Shown: positions 16,125 to 24,122 of the stretch, piece after piece
Layout of the letters: each line of letters starts with the position of its first letter
How positions within the stretch are numbered: the stretch's first letter is position 1
Origin: Lentzea aerocolonigenes
GTDB lineage: Bacteria > Actinomycetota > Actinomycetes > Mycobacteriales > Pseudonocardiaceae
DNA: 64,000 nucleotides
Assembly (NCBI RefSeq): GCF_000974445.1
Contig: NZ_BBOJ01000017.1
Location: forward strand, 62,001 to 126,000
Direction of reading: 5' to 3'
The notes under the pieces: generated by a model
Seen by the model: only the letters and a program-made list of their open reading frames with translations
Told to the model about the DNA's origin: nothing
Database searches by the model: none
Program-made: the position numbers and the translations under genes

Positions 16125-17333
16125 ATGACGCGCATCGTGTTCTCTGGGGGCAGGGTCTTCACCGGCAGGGCGACCGAGCCCGGCGACGTGGTGGTCGAGG
16201 GCGACCGCATCGTCGACGTGGGCATCGGACTCGACGGCGACACCGTCATCGACGCGACCGGCCACACGATCCTGCCGGGACTGTTCGACTGCCACGTGCA
16301 CTTCATGTTCAGCGGCGCCGACCTGGTGCGGTCGCTGAACACGCCGTTCTCGCTGCCGTTCTACGAGGCCATCGGGAACATGAAAGCGACCCTGCAGTGC
16401 GGCATCACCACGGTCCGCGACGCGCTCGGCGCCGACCTCGGTGTCGCGGAGGCGGTCCGGCGCGGCCTGATCCAGGGCCCGCGCATGCAGATCGCGGTCA
16501 ACATGGTGTCGCAGACCGGCGGCCACAACGACGACTGGATGCAGTGCGGCGCCCACATCTCACCGCCGCTGCACCCCGGCCTGCCCAACACCGTCGCCGA
16601 CGGTCCCGAGGAACTGCGCAAGGTCATCCGCACGCTGGTCCGCCACGGCGCCGACATCATCAAGATCGCGTCCAGCGGCGGTGTGATGTCCCCGCGCAGC
16701 AACCCCCGGCACGCGCACTTCCGCGACGAGGAGATCGCGATGATCGTGCAGGAGGCGAACGCGGCAGGCATCGCGGTCATGTCGCACGCGATGAGCGGCG
16801 ACGGCATCCTCACGGCCGTGCGCAACGGTGTTCGTTCGATCGAGCACGGCGTCTTCCTCACCGACGAGGGCGTCGAGGAGATGCTCAAGAACGGCACCTG
16901 GCTCGTGCCGACGCTGATGGCGCCGCGCATGGTGCTCGACCAGGCCGCGGCCGGCGTGGCGATCTCCGACGTGATCCTGGACAAGGCGAAAGCCGTTGTC
17001 TCGCAGCACTTCCAGGCGTTCCAGAAGGCCCACCAGGCCGGCGTGAAGATCGCGATGGGCACCGACTCCGGGGTCGGGCCGCACGGCGACAACCTGAACG
17101 AGCTCACGCTCATGGTCGAGTACGGCATGTCGCCCGCCGAGGCGATCTACGCGACCACCACGTCGGCGGCGGAGCTGATGCGCCTCGGAAACGAACTCGG
17201 CGAGCTCGCCCCGGGCAAGCTCGCCGATCTCGTTCTCGTGGAGGGTGACGCCGAGCAGCACGTGAAGGCAGGCACCCTCAAGCAGTCCATTCGCGCCGTA
17301 TACCAGAACGGCACCCAACAAGTCCACACTTAA
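16125..17333 (+). CDS. Metal-dependent amidohydrolase
   Basis: A 402-residue amidohydrolase-superfamily enzyme. D-C-H-V-H-F near residue 60 gives the first two metal ligands; a Lys-containing strand (D-I-I-K-I-A-S-S-G-G-V) near 180 is the likely carboxylated Lys; V-M-S-H-A and S-I-E-H-G give the His pair; and G-T-D-S-G-V-G-P-H-G gives the final Asp. This matches the imidazolonepropionase/prolidase-like group including Xaa-Pro and Xaa-Arg dipeptidases of this superfamily. The S9 peptidase next door and divergent supports a peptide substrate, but it could be another cyclic amide. The gene ends before a clear bidirectional hairpin. Confidence 0.82.
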   Translation: MTRIVFSGGRVFTGRATEPGDVVVEGDRIVDVGIGLDGDTVIDATGHTILPGLFDCHVHFMFSGADLVRSLNTPFSLPFYEAIGNMKATLQCGITTVRDALGADLGVAEAVRRGLIQGPRMQIAVNMVSQTGGHNDDWMQCGAHISPPLHPGLPNTVADGPEELRKVIRTLVRHGADIIKIASSGGVMSPRSNPRHAHFRDEEIAMIVQEANAAGIAVMSHAMSGDGILTAVRNGVRSIEHGVFLTDEGVEEMLKNGTWLVPTLMAPRMVLDQAAAGVAISDVILDKAKAVVSQHFQAFQKAHQAGVKIAMGTDSGVGPHGDNLNELTLMVEYGMSPAEAIYATTTSAAELMRLGNELGELAPGKLADLVLVEGDAEQHVKAGTLKQSIRAVYQNGTQQVHT

Positions 17334-17337
17334 AGTT

Positions 17338-17386
17338 CACGCGGGGACCCTACGTACTCTCCTGCCGCACGAAAGGGCCCCGCGTG
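17338..17386. terminator. Bidirectional hairpin between amidohydrolase and terC
   Basis: CACGCGGGG (17338-17346) pairs with CCCCGCGTG (17378-17386), extended by CCCT/AGGG inside. It sits between two convergent genes, 5 bases after one stop and 17 before the other, so it can end both transcripts. There is no long U tract. Confidence 0.65.
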
Positions 17387-17402
17387 ACTCAAAAATCACC
17401 CG

Positions 17403-18401
17403 CTAGTGGTTGGCGCCCACGTGCTTCGCGGCCTCGGGGTCGCGCTTCACCTTGAGGAGGCTGGCGATCGTCGTGATCGCCAGCACGCCGACGATCACCG
17501 ACAGCGAGACCTCGATGCCGATCGTCGGCACGTGGAACGGCTCGCCGCCGTTGAGGAACGGCAGGTTGTTGGTGTGCAACGCTTCCAGGATCAGCTTGAC
17601 GCCGATGAAGCCGAGGATCACCGACAGGCCGATCGACAGGTAGACGAGCTTCGCGAGCAGGCCGCCGAGCAGGAAGTACAGCTGGCGCAGGCCCATCAGC
17701 GCGAACGCGTTGGCCGTGAACACCAGGAACGGCTCCTTGGTGAGGCCGAAGATCGCGGGGATCGAGTCGAGCGCGAAGAGCAGGTCGGTGGAGCCGATCG
17801 CGACCATCACGATGAACATCGGGGTCACGTAGCGCTTGCCGTCGATCTTGATGAACGACTTGGAGTCGTGGAAGTCGTCGGTGACCGGGAAAACCTTGCG
17901 CACCATGCGCAGCATCAGGTTCTCCTTGTACTCCTCTTCCTCGTCGTGGTTCTCCCGCGCCAGCTGCCAGCCGGTGTAGATGAGGAACGCGCCGAAGATG
18001 AAGAAGACCCAGCTGAACTGGCTGATGAGCGCCGCGCCGGCCGCGATGAAGATGCCGCGCATGACGAGCGCGAGCAGGATGCCGATCAGCAGCACCTTGT
18101 GCTGGTGGATCGCCGGCACCTTGAACGTCGTCATGATGATCAAGAAGATGAACAGGTTGTCGACGCTCAGCGAGTACTCCGTGATGTACCCGGCGAAGAA
18201 CTCCGTCGCGTACTGACCACCGGAGAAGTACCAGATGCCGAGCCCGAAGAGGGCGGCCACGGCCACGTAGAAGACCACCCAGCGGGCGGCTTCACCGATC
18301 GTCACCTCATGGGGTTTTCGATCGACGATGACGAGGTCGACAGCGAGCAGAACGAGCAGACCACCGATCGTCGCGATCCACATCCATGCGGGGACGTTCA
18401 C
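17403..18401 (-). CDS. TerC-family integral membrane protein
   Basis: A 332-residue protein with about nine membrane helices. The two acidic signature motifs of TerC are present: E-Y-S-L-S-V-D-N-L-F-I-F near residue 75 and S-T-D-L-L-F-A-L-D-S-I-P-A near 205. An acidic loop H-D-E-E-E-E-Y lies between. TerC/Alx proteins are now linked to Mn2+ export and metal loading of secreted proteins. The GTG at 18401 follows GGAGG by 7 bases and is preferred over longer frames. Upstream is a leader that looks like the Mn2+-sensing yybP-ykoY riboswitch, which fits this function. Confidence 0.88.
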   Translation of the reverse strand: MNVPAWMWIATIGGLLVLLAVDLVIVDRKPHEVTIGEAARWVVFYVAVAALFGLGIWYFSGGQYATEFFAGYITEYSLSVDNLFIFLIIMTTFKVPAIHQHKVLLIGILLALVMRGIFIAAGAALISQFSWVFFIFGAFLIYTGWQLARENHDEEEEYKENLMLRMVRKVFPVTDDFHDSKSFIKIDGKRYVTPMFIVMVAIGSTDLLFALDSIPAIFGLTKEPFLVFTANAFALMGLRQLYFLLGGLLAKLVYLSIGLSVILGFIGVKLILEALHTNNLPFLNGGEPFHVPTIGIEVSLSVIVGVLAITTIASLLKVKRDPEAAKHVGANH

Positions 18402-18407
18402 AACCCA

Positions 18408-18550
18408 ACCTCCGGGATTCTCGGGCGCACGCCAAATAACCCGGAGGTCTCCTCCGCCGCCGAGATGATCTCTCGAACGACCGACGGCACCGGAAGCTCC
18501 ACGCCGAGCTCCGTACTGACGACACCGCCGCTTAGGGAGTACTCCCCTCC
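18408..18550 (-). ncRNA. Likely yybP-ykoY (Mn2+) riboswitch before terC
   Basis: Read on the minus strand, the leader has GGGGAGTACTCCC (18535-18547), then GCGGCGGTGTCGTCA shortly after, and AGACCTCC near 18444-18451. GGGGAGUA and UCGUCA are the conserved loops I recall for the yybP-ykoY aptamer, which commonly precedes terC/alx genes. The expression platform is visible: ACCTCCGGG (18440-18448) is a perfect 9-nt complement of the terC ribosome site CCCGGAGGT (18408-18416), so translation can be shut off by pairing and opened when Mn2+ holds the aptamer. The region 18556-18720 further upstream holds nothing I recognise. Confidence 0.7.
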
Positions 18551-18746
18551 ATGCTGCGTGAACATTGTGCTCCACGAAGTCCGGTTAGCGCCACACAGGG
18601 TGAGCAGACCCACGCAACCAGGTGCAACGGGAATACGCAGCGTGTCGTTCGGGTTTCAACAGTCCGCTACCTGAAGGCCGGCTGAAGATCGACTCTTGCT
18701 GAGACCGGCAGCGGATCCCGGCAGGTCGTTCTCAGCAAAACTCGCA

Positions 18747-18752
18747 TATCGT
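18747..18752 (+). promoter_or_regulatory. -10 element of leaderless hydrolase-ABC promoter
   Basis: TATCGT lies 7 bases before the GTG at 18760 with no ribosome site between. A leaderless mRNA is inferred. Confidence 0.4.
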
Positions 18753-18759
18753 CATCAGC

Positions 18760-21591
18760 GTGTCCCGCCTCTCCCGCATTCGCGGCAGGTGGTCAATCCC
18801 CGCAGCGGTCGTCGTGCTCGCCCTCGTCGCAGGTGGCGTGTACTTCACCCGATCCTCGGATGACCCCGCGCCCGTGACGTTCAGAGAAGCGATCATCGAT
18901 GCACCCGAGGCGCCTGACAGCACCCAGACGGTGAACATCGAGACGCGGCTCTACCTCCCCCAGCAGACACCCGCGCCCGCGATCATGCTCGCGCACGGCT
19001 TCGGCGGCAGCCTCCGCAGTGTGCACACCCAGGCCGAGGAGTTCGCCCGGCGCGGTTTCGTCGTCCTGACGTGGTCCGCGCGCGGTTTCGGCCGCAGCAC
19101 CGGCCAGATCGCGCTGAACTCGATCGACCGCGAGGTCCGCGACGCCCAGAAACTCCTCGACTTCCTCGGCACCCGTGACGAGGTGCAGAAGGACGGCGCC
19201 GGCGACCCGCGCGTGGGCGTGACAGGCGCTTCGTACGGCGGTGCGTTGTCGCTGCTGCTCGCGGGCGTCGACAAGCGTGTCGACACGCTCGTCCCCGTCA
19301 TCACCTACAACGACCTCGCGCAGGCGCTGCTGCCGAACTCGGCACTGGCGACCCCGCGCACGGACACCACCCCTGCCGCCACCGCGTTCAGCGAGGACGG
19401 CGTCTTCAAGCGCTCGTGGGCGGGCATCTTCTTCTCCGCCGGCCTGACGTCGATCGACCTGTCGTCGCCCACGGGCGATGCCCCCGAGATCGGCCAGACC
19501 GAGGCGAACCAGACCGCCGTGCAGCAGCCGGGCGGGAACTCGGGGGCAGCGGGTCAGCCACCCACGCCTTCCCTGGGCGCGTGCGGACGCTTCACTCCCG
19601 CGGTGTGCGCCGCCTACACGGAGGTCGCCACGACGGGCCGCGCCTCTCAGCAGACGCTGGAGTTGCTGCGCAAGTCGTCACCGGTCGCCGTGACCGACCA
19701 GATCAAGCAGCCGACGATGCTGGTGCAGGGCGAGCAGGACACGCTGTTCGGCCTCGACCAGTCCGACGCGACCGCGCGCCAGATCGCCGCGGCCGGCGGC
19801 AAGGTGAAGATGGTCTGGTACGCTGGCGGCCACGACGGCGGCAACCCCGGCACGGCCCTGCGCGGCGAGATCGCCGACTGGATGGCGTTCCACCTGCAGG
19901 GCAAGGGAACCGACCCCGGCACCGGCTTCGAGTACTCGGTGCAGGGCGCGTTCCGCTCGTCCGGCGCGCCTTCGCTGCGCACGGTCGTCGCGCCTTCCTA
20001 CCCCGGGCTCTCCGCGGGTTCCTCGTCGGAGCGCAAGACGCTGAAGCTGAGCGGCCGCGAGCAGGTCGCGGTGAACCCGGCCGGCGGCAACCCGGCCGCG
20101 ATCAGCAACCTGCCGGGCCTGGGCTCCGCGCTGTCCCGGTCGTCGGCGATCTCGTCCCGGCTGTCGATCGACCTGCCGGGCCAGGCCGCGGTGTTCACCT
20201 CGGACGCCCTGGACTCCCAGCTGCTGCTGACCGGTTCGTCGACGGTCCGGTTGCGCGTCGCCCGCGGTGACCAGTCGTCCGGCGAAGCGATCCTGTTCGC
20301 GAAGCTCTACGACGTCTCGGCCGACGGCACGCGAGTGCTGCCGGGCTCGGCGGTGGCCCCGTTCCGCGTGGCGCTGCCTCCGGACGGCTCGGCCGCCGAG
20401 GTGACCGTGACGCTGCCTCCCACCGTGCGCCCGGTCGAGAGCGCGCACAAGCTGGCTCTGGTCGTGTCGACGACGGACCAGGCGTTCGCGAACGCCGAGC
20501 AGCCGGCCGCGTACCGCATCTCGCTGGCCTCCGACGAGCTCTCGGTGCCGGTCGTGCCCGGCCGCAACGTGACGACCGGCTTCCCGGTCAGCGCCCTGTG
20601 GGGCATCGTGATCGCGCTGCTGGTGCTGATCGCCGCCGGCATCATCGCGATGTTCCGCCGCCGCATGGCACACGACTCAGACCCAGAACTGTCCGAGGTG
20701 CCGCTGGTCATCTCCGGCCTGACCAAGTCCTACCCCGGCGGCCTGACCGCGGTGAAGGACCTGTCGTTCCGCGTGGAGCACGGCCAGGTCCTCGGCCTGC
20801 TGGGCCCCAACGGCGCCGGCAAGACCACGACCCTGCGCATGGTGATGGGCCTGATCCACCCGTCCGAGGGCCACATCAGGGTCTTCGGCCACAAGGTGAC
20901 GCCAGGCGCACCCGTGCTGTCGCGCATCGGCTCGTTCGTCGAGGGTTCGGGCTTCCTGCCGCACCTGTCCGGCGCGGCGAACTTGCGCCTGTACTGGGCC
21001 GCGACGGGCAGGCCGTTGGAAGAGGCCCACGTCGAGGAGGCCCTGGAGATCGCGGGCCTGGGCGACGCGGTGCACCGCCGCGTGCGCACGTACAGCCAGG
21101 GCATGCGCCAGCGCCTGGCGATCGCCCAGGCCATGCTGGGCCTCCCGGACCTGCTGATCCTCGACGAACCGACCAACGGACTGGACCCGCCCCAGATCCA
21201 CCAGATGCGCGAGGTCCTGCGCCGCTACGCCGCGGCGGGCCGCACGGTGCTGGTGTCGTCGCACCTGCTGGCCGAGGTGGAGCAGACCTGCTCGCACGTG
21301 GTCGTGATGCACAAGGGCCAACTCGTCGCAGCCGGCGAGGTGGCGGACATCGCGGCAGGCGGCGGCGAGGCGACGTTCCGCGTCGACTCCCCGTCGAAGG
21401 CAGCCGACGTCCTGCGAGGCCTCGAAGGCGTGCACGACGTGCACGAGGACGAGGGAGCAGTGCACGCCTCGATGAACGGCGTCCCGCGCGCCGCCGCCCT
21501 CTCGGCGCTGGTCGCCGCGGGCGTGGCGGTGGACCAGGCGGGCCCGCGACGCAGGCTGGAAGACGCGTTCTTGGAGCTGGTCGGTGAATGA
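18760..21591 (+). CDS. Fusion of secreted-type alpha/beta hydrolase and ABC transporter ATPase
   Basis: A 943-residue fusion. Residues 12-30 are a membrane anchor. Residues 45-390 are an alpha/beta hydrolase of the X-Pro dipeptidyl-peptidase/CocE type, with H-G-F-G-G, nucleophile G-A-S-Y-G-G near 151, Q-G-E-Q-D-T-L-F and G-G-H-D for Asp and His. Residues 400-600 form a beta-sandwich like CocE C-terminal domains. A second helix lies near 615-632. Residues 650-943 are an ABC-2 type ATPase: Walker A G-P-N-G-A-G-K-T-T, signature Y-S-Q-G-M-R-Q-R, Walker B L-L-I-L-D-E-P, and a switch His in S-S-H. The topology puts the hydrolase outside and the ATPase inside. Its permease is the gene at 22020. The stop overlaps a small frame starting at 21584. 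Confidence 0.88.
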   Translation: MSRLSRIRGRWSIPAAVVVLALVAGGVYFTRSSDDPAPVTFREAIIDAPEAPDSTQTVNIETRLYLPQQTPAPAIMLAHGFGGSLRSVHTQAEEFARRGFVVLTWSARGFGRSTGQIALNSIDREVRDAQKLLDFLGTRDEVQKDGAGDPRVGVTGASYGGALSLLLAGVDKRVDTLVPVITYNDLAQALLPNSALATPRTDTTPAATAFSEDGVFKRSWAGIFFSAGLTSIDLSSPTGDAPEIGQTEANQTAVQQPGGNSGAAGQPPTPSLGACGRFTPAVCAAYTEVATTGRASQQTLELLRKSSPVAVTDQIKQPTMLVQGEQDTLFGLDQSDATARQIAAAGGKVKMVWYAGGHDGGNPGTALRGEIADWMAFHLQGKGTDPGTGFEYSVQGAFRSSGAPSLRTVVAPSYPGLSAGSSSERKTLKLSGREQVAVNPAGGNPAAISNLPGLGSALSRSSAISSRLSIDLPGQAAVFTSDALDSQLLLTGSSTVRLRVARGDQSSGEAILFAKLYDVSADGTRVLPGSAVAPFRVALPPDGSAAEVTVTLPPTVRPVESAHKLALVVSTTDQAFANAEQPAAYRISLASDELSVPVVPGRNVTTGFPVSALWGIVIALLVLIAAGIIAMFRRRMAHDSDPELSEVPLVISGLTKSYPGGLTAVKDLSFRVEHGQVLGLLGPNGAGKTTTLRMVMGLIHPSEGHIRVFGHKVTPGAPVLSRIGSFVEGSGFLPHLSGAANLRLYWAATGRPLEEAHVEEALEIAGLGDAVHRRVRTYSQGMRQRLAIAQAMLGLPDLLILDEPTNGLDPPQIHQMREVLRRYAAAGRTVLVSSHLLAEVEQTCSHVVVMHKGQLVAAGEVADIAAGGGEATFRVDSPSKAADVLRGLEGVHDVHEDEGAVHASMNGVPRAAALSALVAAGVAVDQAGPRRRLEDAFLELVGE

Positions 21592-21748
21592 CTTCCTGAT
21601 GGCAGCGGCGTCCGCGACGGCGGGCGTCCAAGCCGAGGCAGAGGTCCCCTCGTCGAGCGAGCAGGCGTTGCTCGCCGGCGAAGGGGGTCCCCTTGACTCA
21701 ATTATCCCAGTCGGCACCGACAATTTCGGAGCGGAGGTGAACCGGTGA
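21584..21748 (+). CDS. Coupled micro-ORF of 54 residues
   Basis: A GTG at 21584 overlaps the end of the ATPase fusion gene and opens a 54-residue frame that ends in ...G-A-E-V-N-R, its TGA overlapping the GTG of the next frame. Its C-terminal half contains G-G-P-L-D-S-I-I-P-V-G-T-D-N-F-G, which resembles G-G-P-L-I-P-F-S-Q-P-T-P-T-I-S-G of the following small frame. It may be a real coupled peptide or merely a bridge created by local duplication. No family is recognised. Confidence 0.35.
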   Translation: MNDFLMAAASATAGVQAEAEVPSSSEQALLAGEGGPLDSIIPVGTDNFGAEVNR

Positions 21749-22031
21749 ACGAGCACACTGCCGCCCCCGAGCACACTGCCGACTCCGAGCACACTGCCGA
21801 CTCCGCGCACGCTCCCGCAGGCGTCCCCTCCGCGCCGGCGCACACGCCGCCCACCGCGCAAGGGGGACCCCTGATTCCATTCTCCCAGCCCACACCGACA
21901 ATTTCGGGCCAGGCGCGTGGTGAACGGACCGTTCACGACGACGTTTCGCGCACGGTGAAAACCGTCCTCACCGCGAACCCCAACCGCACGAAGGCACCCA
22001 TCCGGCAGGAGGTGAACCGGTGAACGAGCAC
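21680..22031 (+). repeat. Diverged tandem repeat between ATPase and permease genes
   Basis: The sequence around AAGGGGGTCCCCTTGA and ACCGACAATTTCGG (21690-21730) recurs at 21860-21908 as AAGGGGGACCCCTGA and ACCGACAATTTCGG. GGAGGTGAACCGGTGAACGA, which holds a ribosome site, stop and start, occurs at about 21733 and again at about 22008. The gap thus contains two copies of a leader-plus-start segment about 275 bases apart. Confidence 0.7.
21745..22023 (+). CDS. Small coupled protein, 92 residues, unknown
   Basis: A GTG start preceded by GGAGG, in a GTGA overlap with the micro-ORF before and another GTGA overlap with the permease after. The protein is hydrophilic, with repeats of E-H-T-A-D-S and no membrane helix. 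Its first four residues (V/M-N-E-H) are the same as those of the permease, and the start regions are duplicated DNA, so it may be a decayed duplicate of the permease 5' end kept open as a coupling device. No family is recognised. Confidence 0.45.
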   Translation: MNEHTAAPEHTADSEHTADSAHAPAGVPSAPAHTPPTAQGGPLIPFSQPTPTISGQARGERTVHDDVSRTVKTVLTANPNRTKAPIRQEVNR

Positions 22032-22946
22032 GACGTCCACACCGACCCCGGCGCGATCACCGAGCTCACCGACGCCGCCGCCCACCAGCGCACCGAGGTG
22101 GCACCCGACGGCTCGGCGGTCGGGTACAAGGCGCGTCGCACCCTCCGCATCCGGGTGGAGATCCAACGGCAGATCCGGCGCCGCAGGACCCAGCTCGTGC
22201 TGGGCTTCCTGGTGCTGCTGCCGTTCATCCTCGCGCTGAGCTTCGAGATCGGGCAGGCGAGCCCGAACCGCCGCTCCGGCGGTTTCGTGGACCTCGCCAC
22301 CGCCAGCGGCATCAACTTCGTGGTGCTGACGCTGTTCGTGAGCGGCAGCTTCCTGCTGCCGATGATCGTCGCGTTGTTCTTCGGCGACACGATCGCGTCC
22401 GAGGCGTCCTGGTCGAGCCTCAAGTACCTGCTGGCGGCGCCGGTTCCACGCCACCGTCTGCTGCGGCAGAAGGCCATCGCGTCCGGCCTGCTCAGCCTCT
22501 TCGCCCTCGCCCTGCTTCCCGCGGTGGCGCTGGCGGTCGGCGTCGTCTGGTACGGCGCGGGCGAGGTCGTGAGCCCGACCGGCGAGGCGGCGCCGTTCGC
22601 GGACGGCGTGCTCGGCGTCGCGCTGGCGGTCTGCTACATCGCGATCAACCTGTTCTGGGTCGCGGGCCTGGCGCTGTTCCTGTCCGTGTCCACCGACGCG
22701 CCGCTCGGCGCGGTCGGTGGCGCGGTGCTCGTGTCGATCCTGTCGCAGATCCTCGACCAGATTCAGCCGCTCGAGGATCTGCGCAACTACCTGCCGACGC
22801 ACTACGCGATGGCCTGGGTCGACCTGCTCTCGACCGATGTGGACTGGTCGGAAATGACGCGCGGAACGTTCTCCGCGCTCGTCTACGGCGGCATCTTCAC
22901 GTTGCTCGCGGCACGCAGGTTCAAGACCAAGGACATCACGAGCTAG
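22020..22946 (+). CDS. ABC-2 type transporter permease
   Basis: A 308-residue protein with a charged cytoplasmic N-terminus of about 60 residues and six membrane helices, including G-S-F-L-L-P-M-I-V-A-L-F-F-G-D-T-I-A and the E-A-S-W-S-S-L-K-Y-L-L-A coupling segment typical of ABC-2 permeases such as NatB/YhaP. GTG start behind GGAGG. It is the membrane partner of the ATPase fused to the hydrolase at 18760, and together they probably export a drug, peptide or ion. Its TAG overlaps the stop of the convergent VOC gene. Confidence 0.85.
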   Translation: MNEHDVHTDPGAITELTDAAAHQRTEVAPDGSAVGYKARRTLRIRVEIQRQIRRRRTQLVLGFLVLLPFILALSFEIGQASPNRRSGGFVDLATASGINFVVLTLFVSGSFLLPMIVALFFGDTIASEASWSSLKYLLAAPVPRHRLLRQKAIASGLLSLFALALLPAVALAVGVVWYGAGEVVSPTGEAAPFADGVLGVALAVCYIAINLFWVAGLALFLSVSTDAPLGAVGGAVLVSILSQILDQIQPLEDLRNYLPTHYAMAWVDLLSTDVDWSEMTRGTFSALVYGGIFTLLAARRFKTKDITS

Positions 22947-23335
22947 CTGACGCAGAACTCGTTGCCCTCGGGGTCGAGCATCACGACCCAGTGGCCCGTC
23001 TGGTCGTTGTGCTCACGCACCCGCGTGGCGCCCAGCGAAACCAGGCGGTCCACCGAGTCGAGGCCCGCCCGGATGTCGAGGTGCATCCGGTTCTTCGCGG
23101 TCTTGCCCTCCGGCACGCGCTGGAACAGGAACCGAGGCCCCTTGCCCTCCGGGTCGATGAGCGCCGCGTAGTCGTCCACCGAGTCGAACGGGATGTTGTT
23201 CTTGACGGCGAACTCCTCCCAGGTGGCGAAGCCGGGAGGCGGCGGCTGCGTCACGTAGCCGAGCGCCTGCGCCCAGAAGTCGGCGAGCTTCGGAGGGTTG
23301 TTCGCGTCGAAGGAGACCTGGAATTCGATTGCCAT
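22943..23335 (-). CDS. VOC-family glyoxalase-like protein
   Basis: A 130-residue protein with two beta-alpha-beta-beta-beta modules: F-Q-V-S-F-D-A-N-N-P-P-K-L-A-D-F-W-A-Q-A-L at the start and H-W-V-V-M-L-D-P-E-G-N-E-F-C at the end, the latter with the Glu ligand typical of VOC enzymes. It may be a small dioxygenase, a lyase or an antibiotic-binding protein. ATG 23335 is chosen because TACGGT stands 6 bases before it. It is divergent from another VOC gene at 23391, but the two proteins are not close relatives. Confidence 0.8.
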   Translation of the reverse strand: MAIEFQVSFDANNPPKLADFWAQALGYVTQPPPPGFATWEEFAVKNNIPFDSVDDYAALIDPEGKGPRFLFQRVPEGKTAKNRMHLDIRAGLDSVDRLVSLGATRVREHNDQTGHWVVMLDPEGNEFCVS

Positions 23336-23390
23336 GAGAGCACCGTAGGAGCCAATGCGGACAACCACTGTCCGGAGTAGCGTCCCGCTC

Positions 23391-23771
23391 ATGTCACGTC
23401 CTGTGCACTTCGAGATCCACGCCGCAGATCCCGATCGCGCGCGGCGCTTCTACACGTCGGTCTTCGGCTGGAAGATCGAACAGTGGGGCGACATCCCCTA
23501 CTGGGTCATCACCACCGGCGACGACGACCAGCCCGGCGTGAACGGCGGCCTGCTGCCACGCCGCGGCCCGGACCCCGCACCGGACGCCCCGGTGCACGGT
23601 TTCGTCATGACGATCAGCGTGCCCGACATCGACGCCACCATCGCGGCCATCGACGTCAACGGCGGCACAGTGGCCCTGCCCAAGGACAAGATGCCCGGCG
23701 TGGGCCTTCTCGCCTACTACAAGGACACCGAAGGCAACATCTTCGGCATCCTGCAACCCGAAGAGGGTTAA
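23391..23771 (+). CDS. VOC-family protein
   Basis: A 126-residue protein beginning P-V-H-F-E-I-H-A-A-D-P-D-R-A-R-R-F-Y and ending Y-K-D-T-E-G-N-I-F-G-I, a standard bleomycin-resistance/glyoxalase-like fold with the His and Glu metal-site positions. It resembles the hydroxylase/27-kDa-antigen CFP30B subgroup. TAGCGT lies 7 bases before the ATG, so the transcript is probably leaderless and shares a 55-base divergent promoter region with the 22943 gene. Confidence 0.8.
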   Translation: MSRPVHFEIHAADPDRARRFYTSVFGWKIEQWGDIPYWVITTGDDDQPGVNGGLLPRRGPDPAPDAPVHGFVMTISVPDIDATIAAIDVNGGTVALPKDKMPGVGLLAYYKDTEGNIFGILQPEEG

Positions 23772-24115
23772 ACCGGCCTCTTCCGCTTCGGCAACCGCGC
23801 GACGACGGCCTCGTAGGAGCCGTCAACGAGCTCCAACAGGTCGTCGTCGGGCACCGATCCCTTGAGCGCGATGGTGTTCCACCCATAACGCCCGACATAC
23901 CCGCTAATGGTGATGTCACCGGGAAACCGCTCCCGCCAAGGCGCGGCAGCCTCAGCATCCACCCCGCACTTGAGCCCAACGGTGTGCGCGTTCAACCCGA
24001 TGAACGCAAACGCCTTGCCGCCGACCTTGCACACCAGCTCGGCGTCGCCCCACGGATACGTCTCCTCCGCGCCAGGCTTGCCCGCGCAGTAGGCGATCAA
24101 CTCGTCCAGTGTCAC
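23768..24115 (-). CDS. MmcQ/YjbR family protein
   Basis: A 115-residue protein with GTG start. The pattern Y-C-A-G-K-P-G-A-E-E-T-Y-P-W-G-D-A-E-L-V, then K-V-G-G-K-A-F-A-F-I, L-K-C, and G-R-Y-G-W-N-T-I-A-L are those of the YjbR/CyaY-like (DUF419) fold, which may bind DNA. It lies 7 bases downstream of the MarR gene, so the two form an operon. Four bases overlap the convergent VOC gene. Confidence 0.82.
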   Translation of the reverse strand: MTLDELIAYCAGKPGAEETYPWGDAELVCKVGGKAFAFIGLNAHTVGLKCGVDAEAAAPWRERFPGDITISGYVGRYGWNTIALKGSVPDDDLLELVDGSYEAVVARLPKRKRPV

Positions 24116-24122
24116 AACAGGA

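Noticed and set aside
23336-23358. A possible DNA-damage promoter motif before the minus-strand VOC gene (TTGTCCGCA-N8-TACGGT)
   Set aside because: The spacing fits but the conserved purine is C and the GTG part differs, so it is too weak to call beside the uvrB and polA sites.
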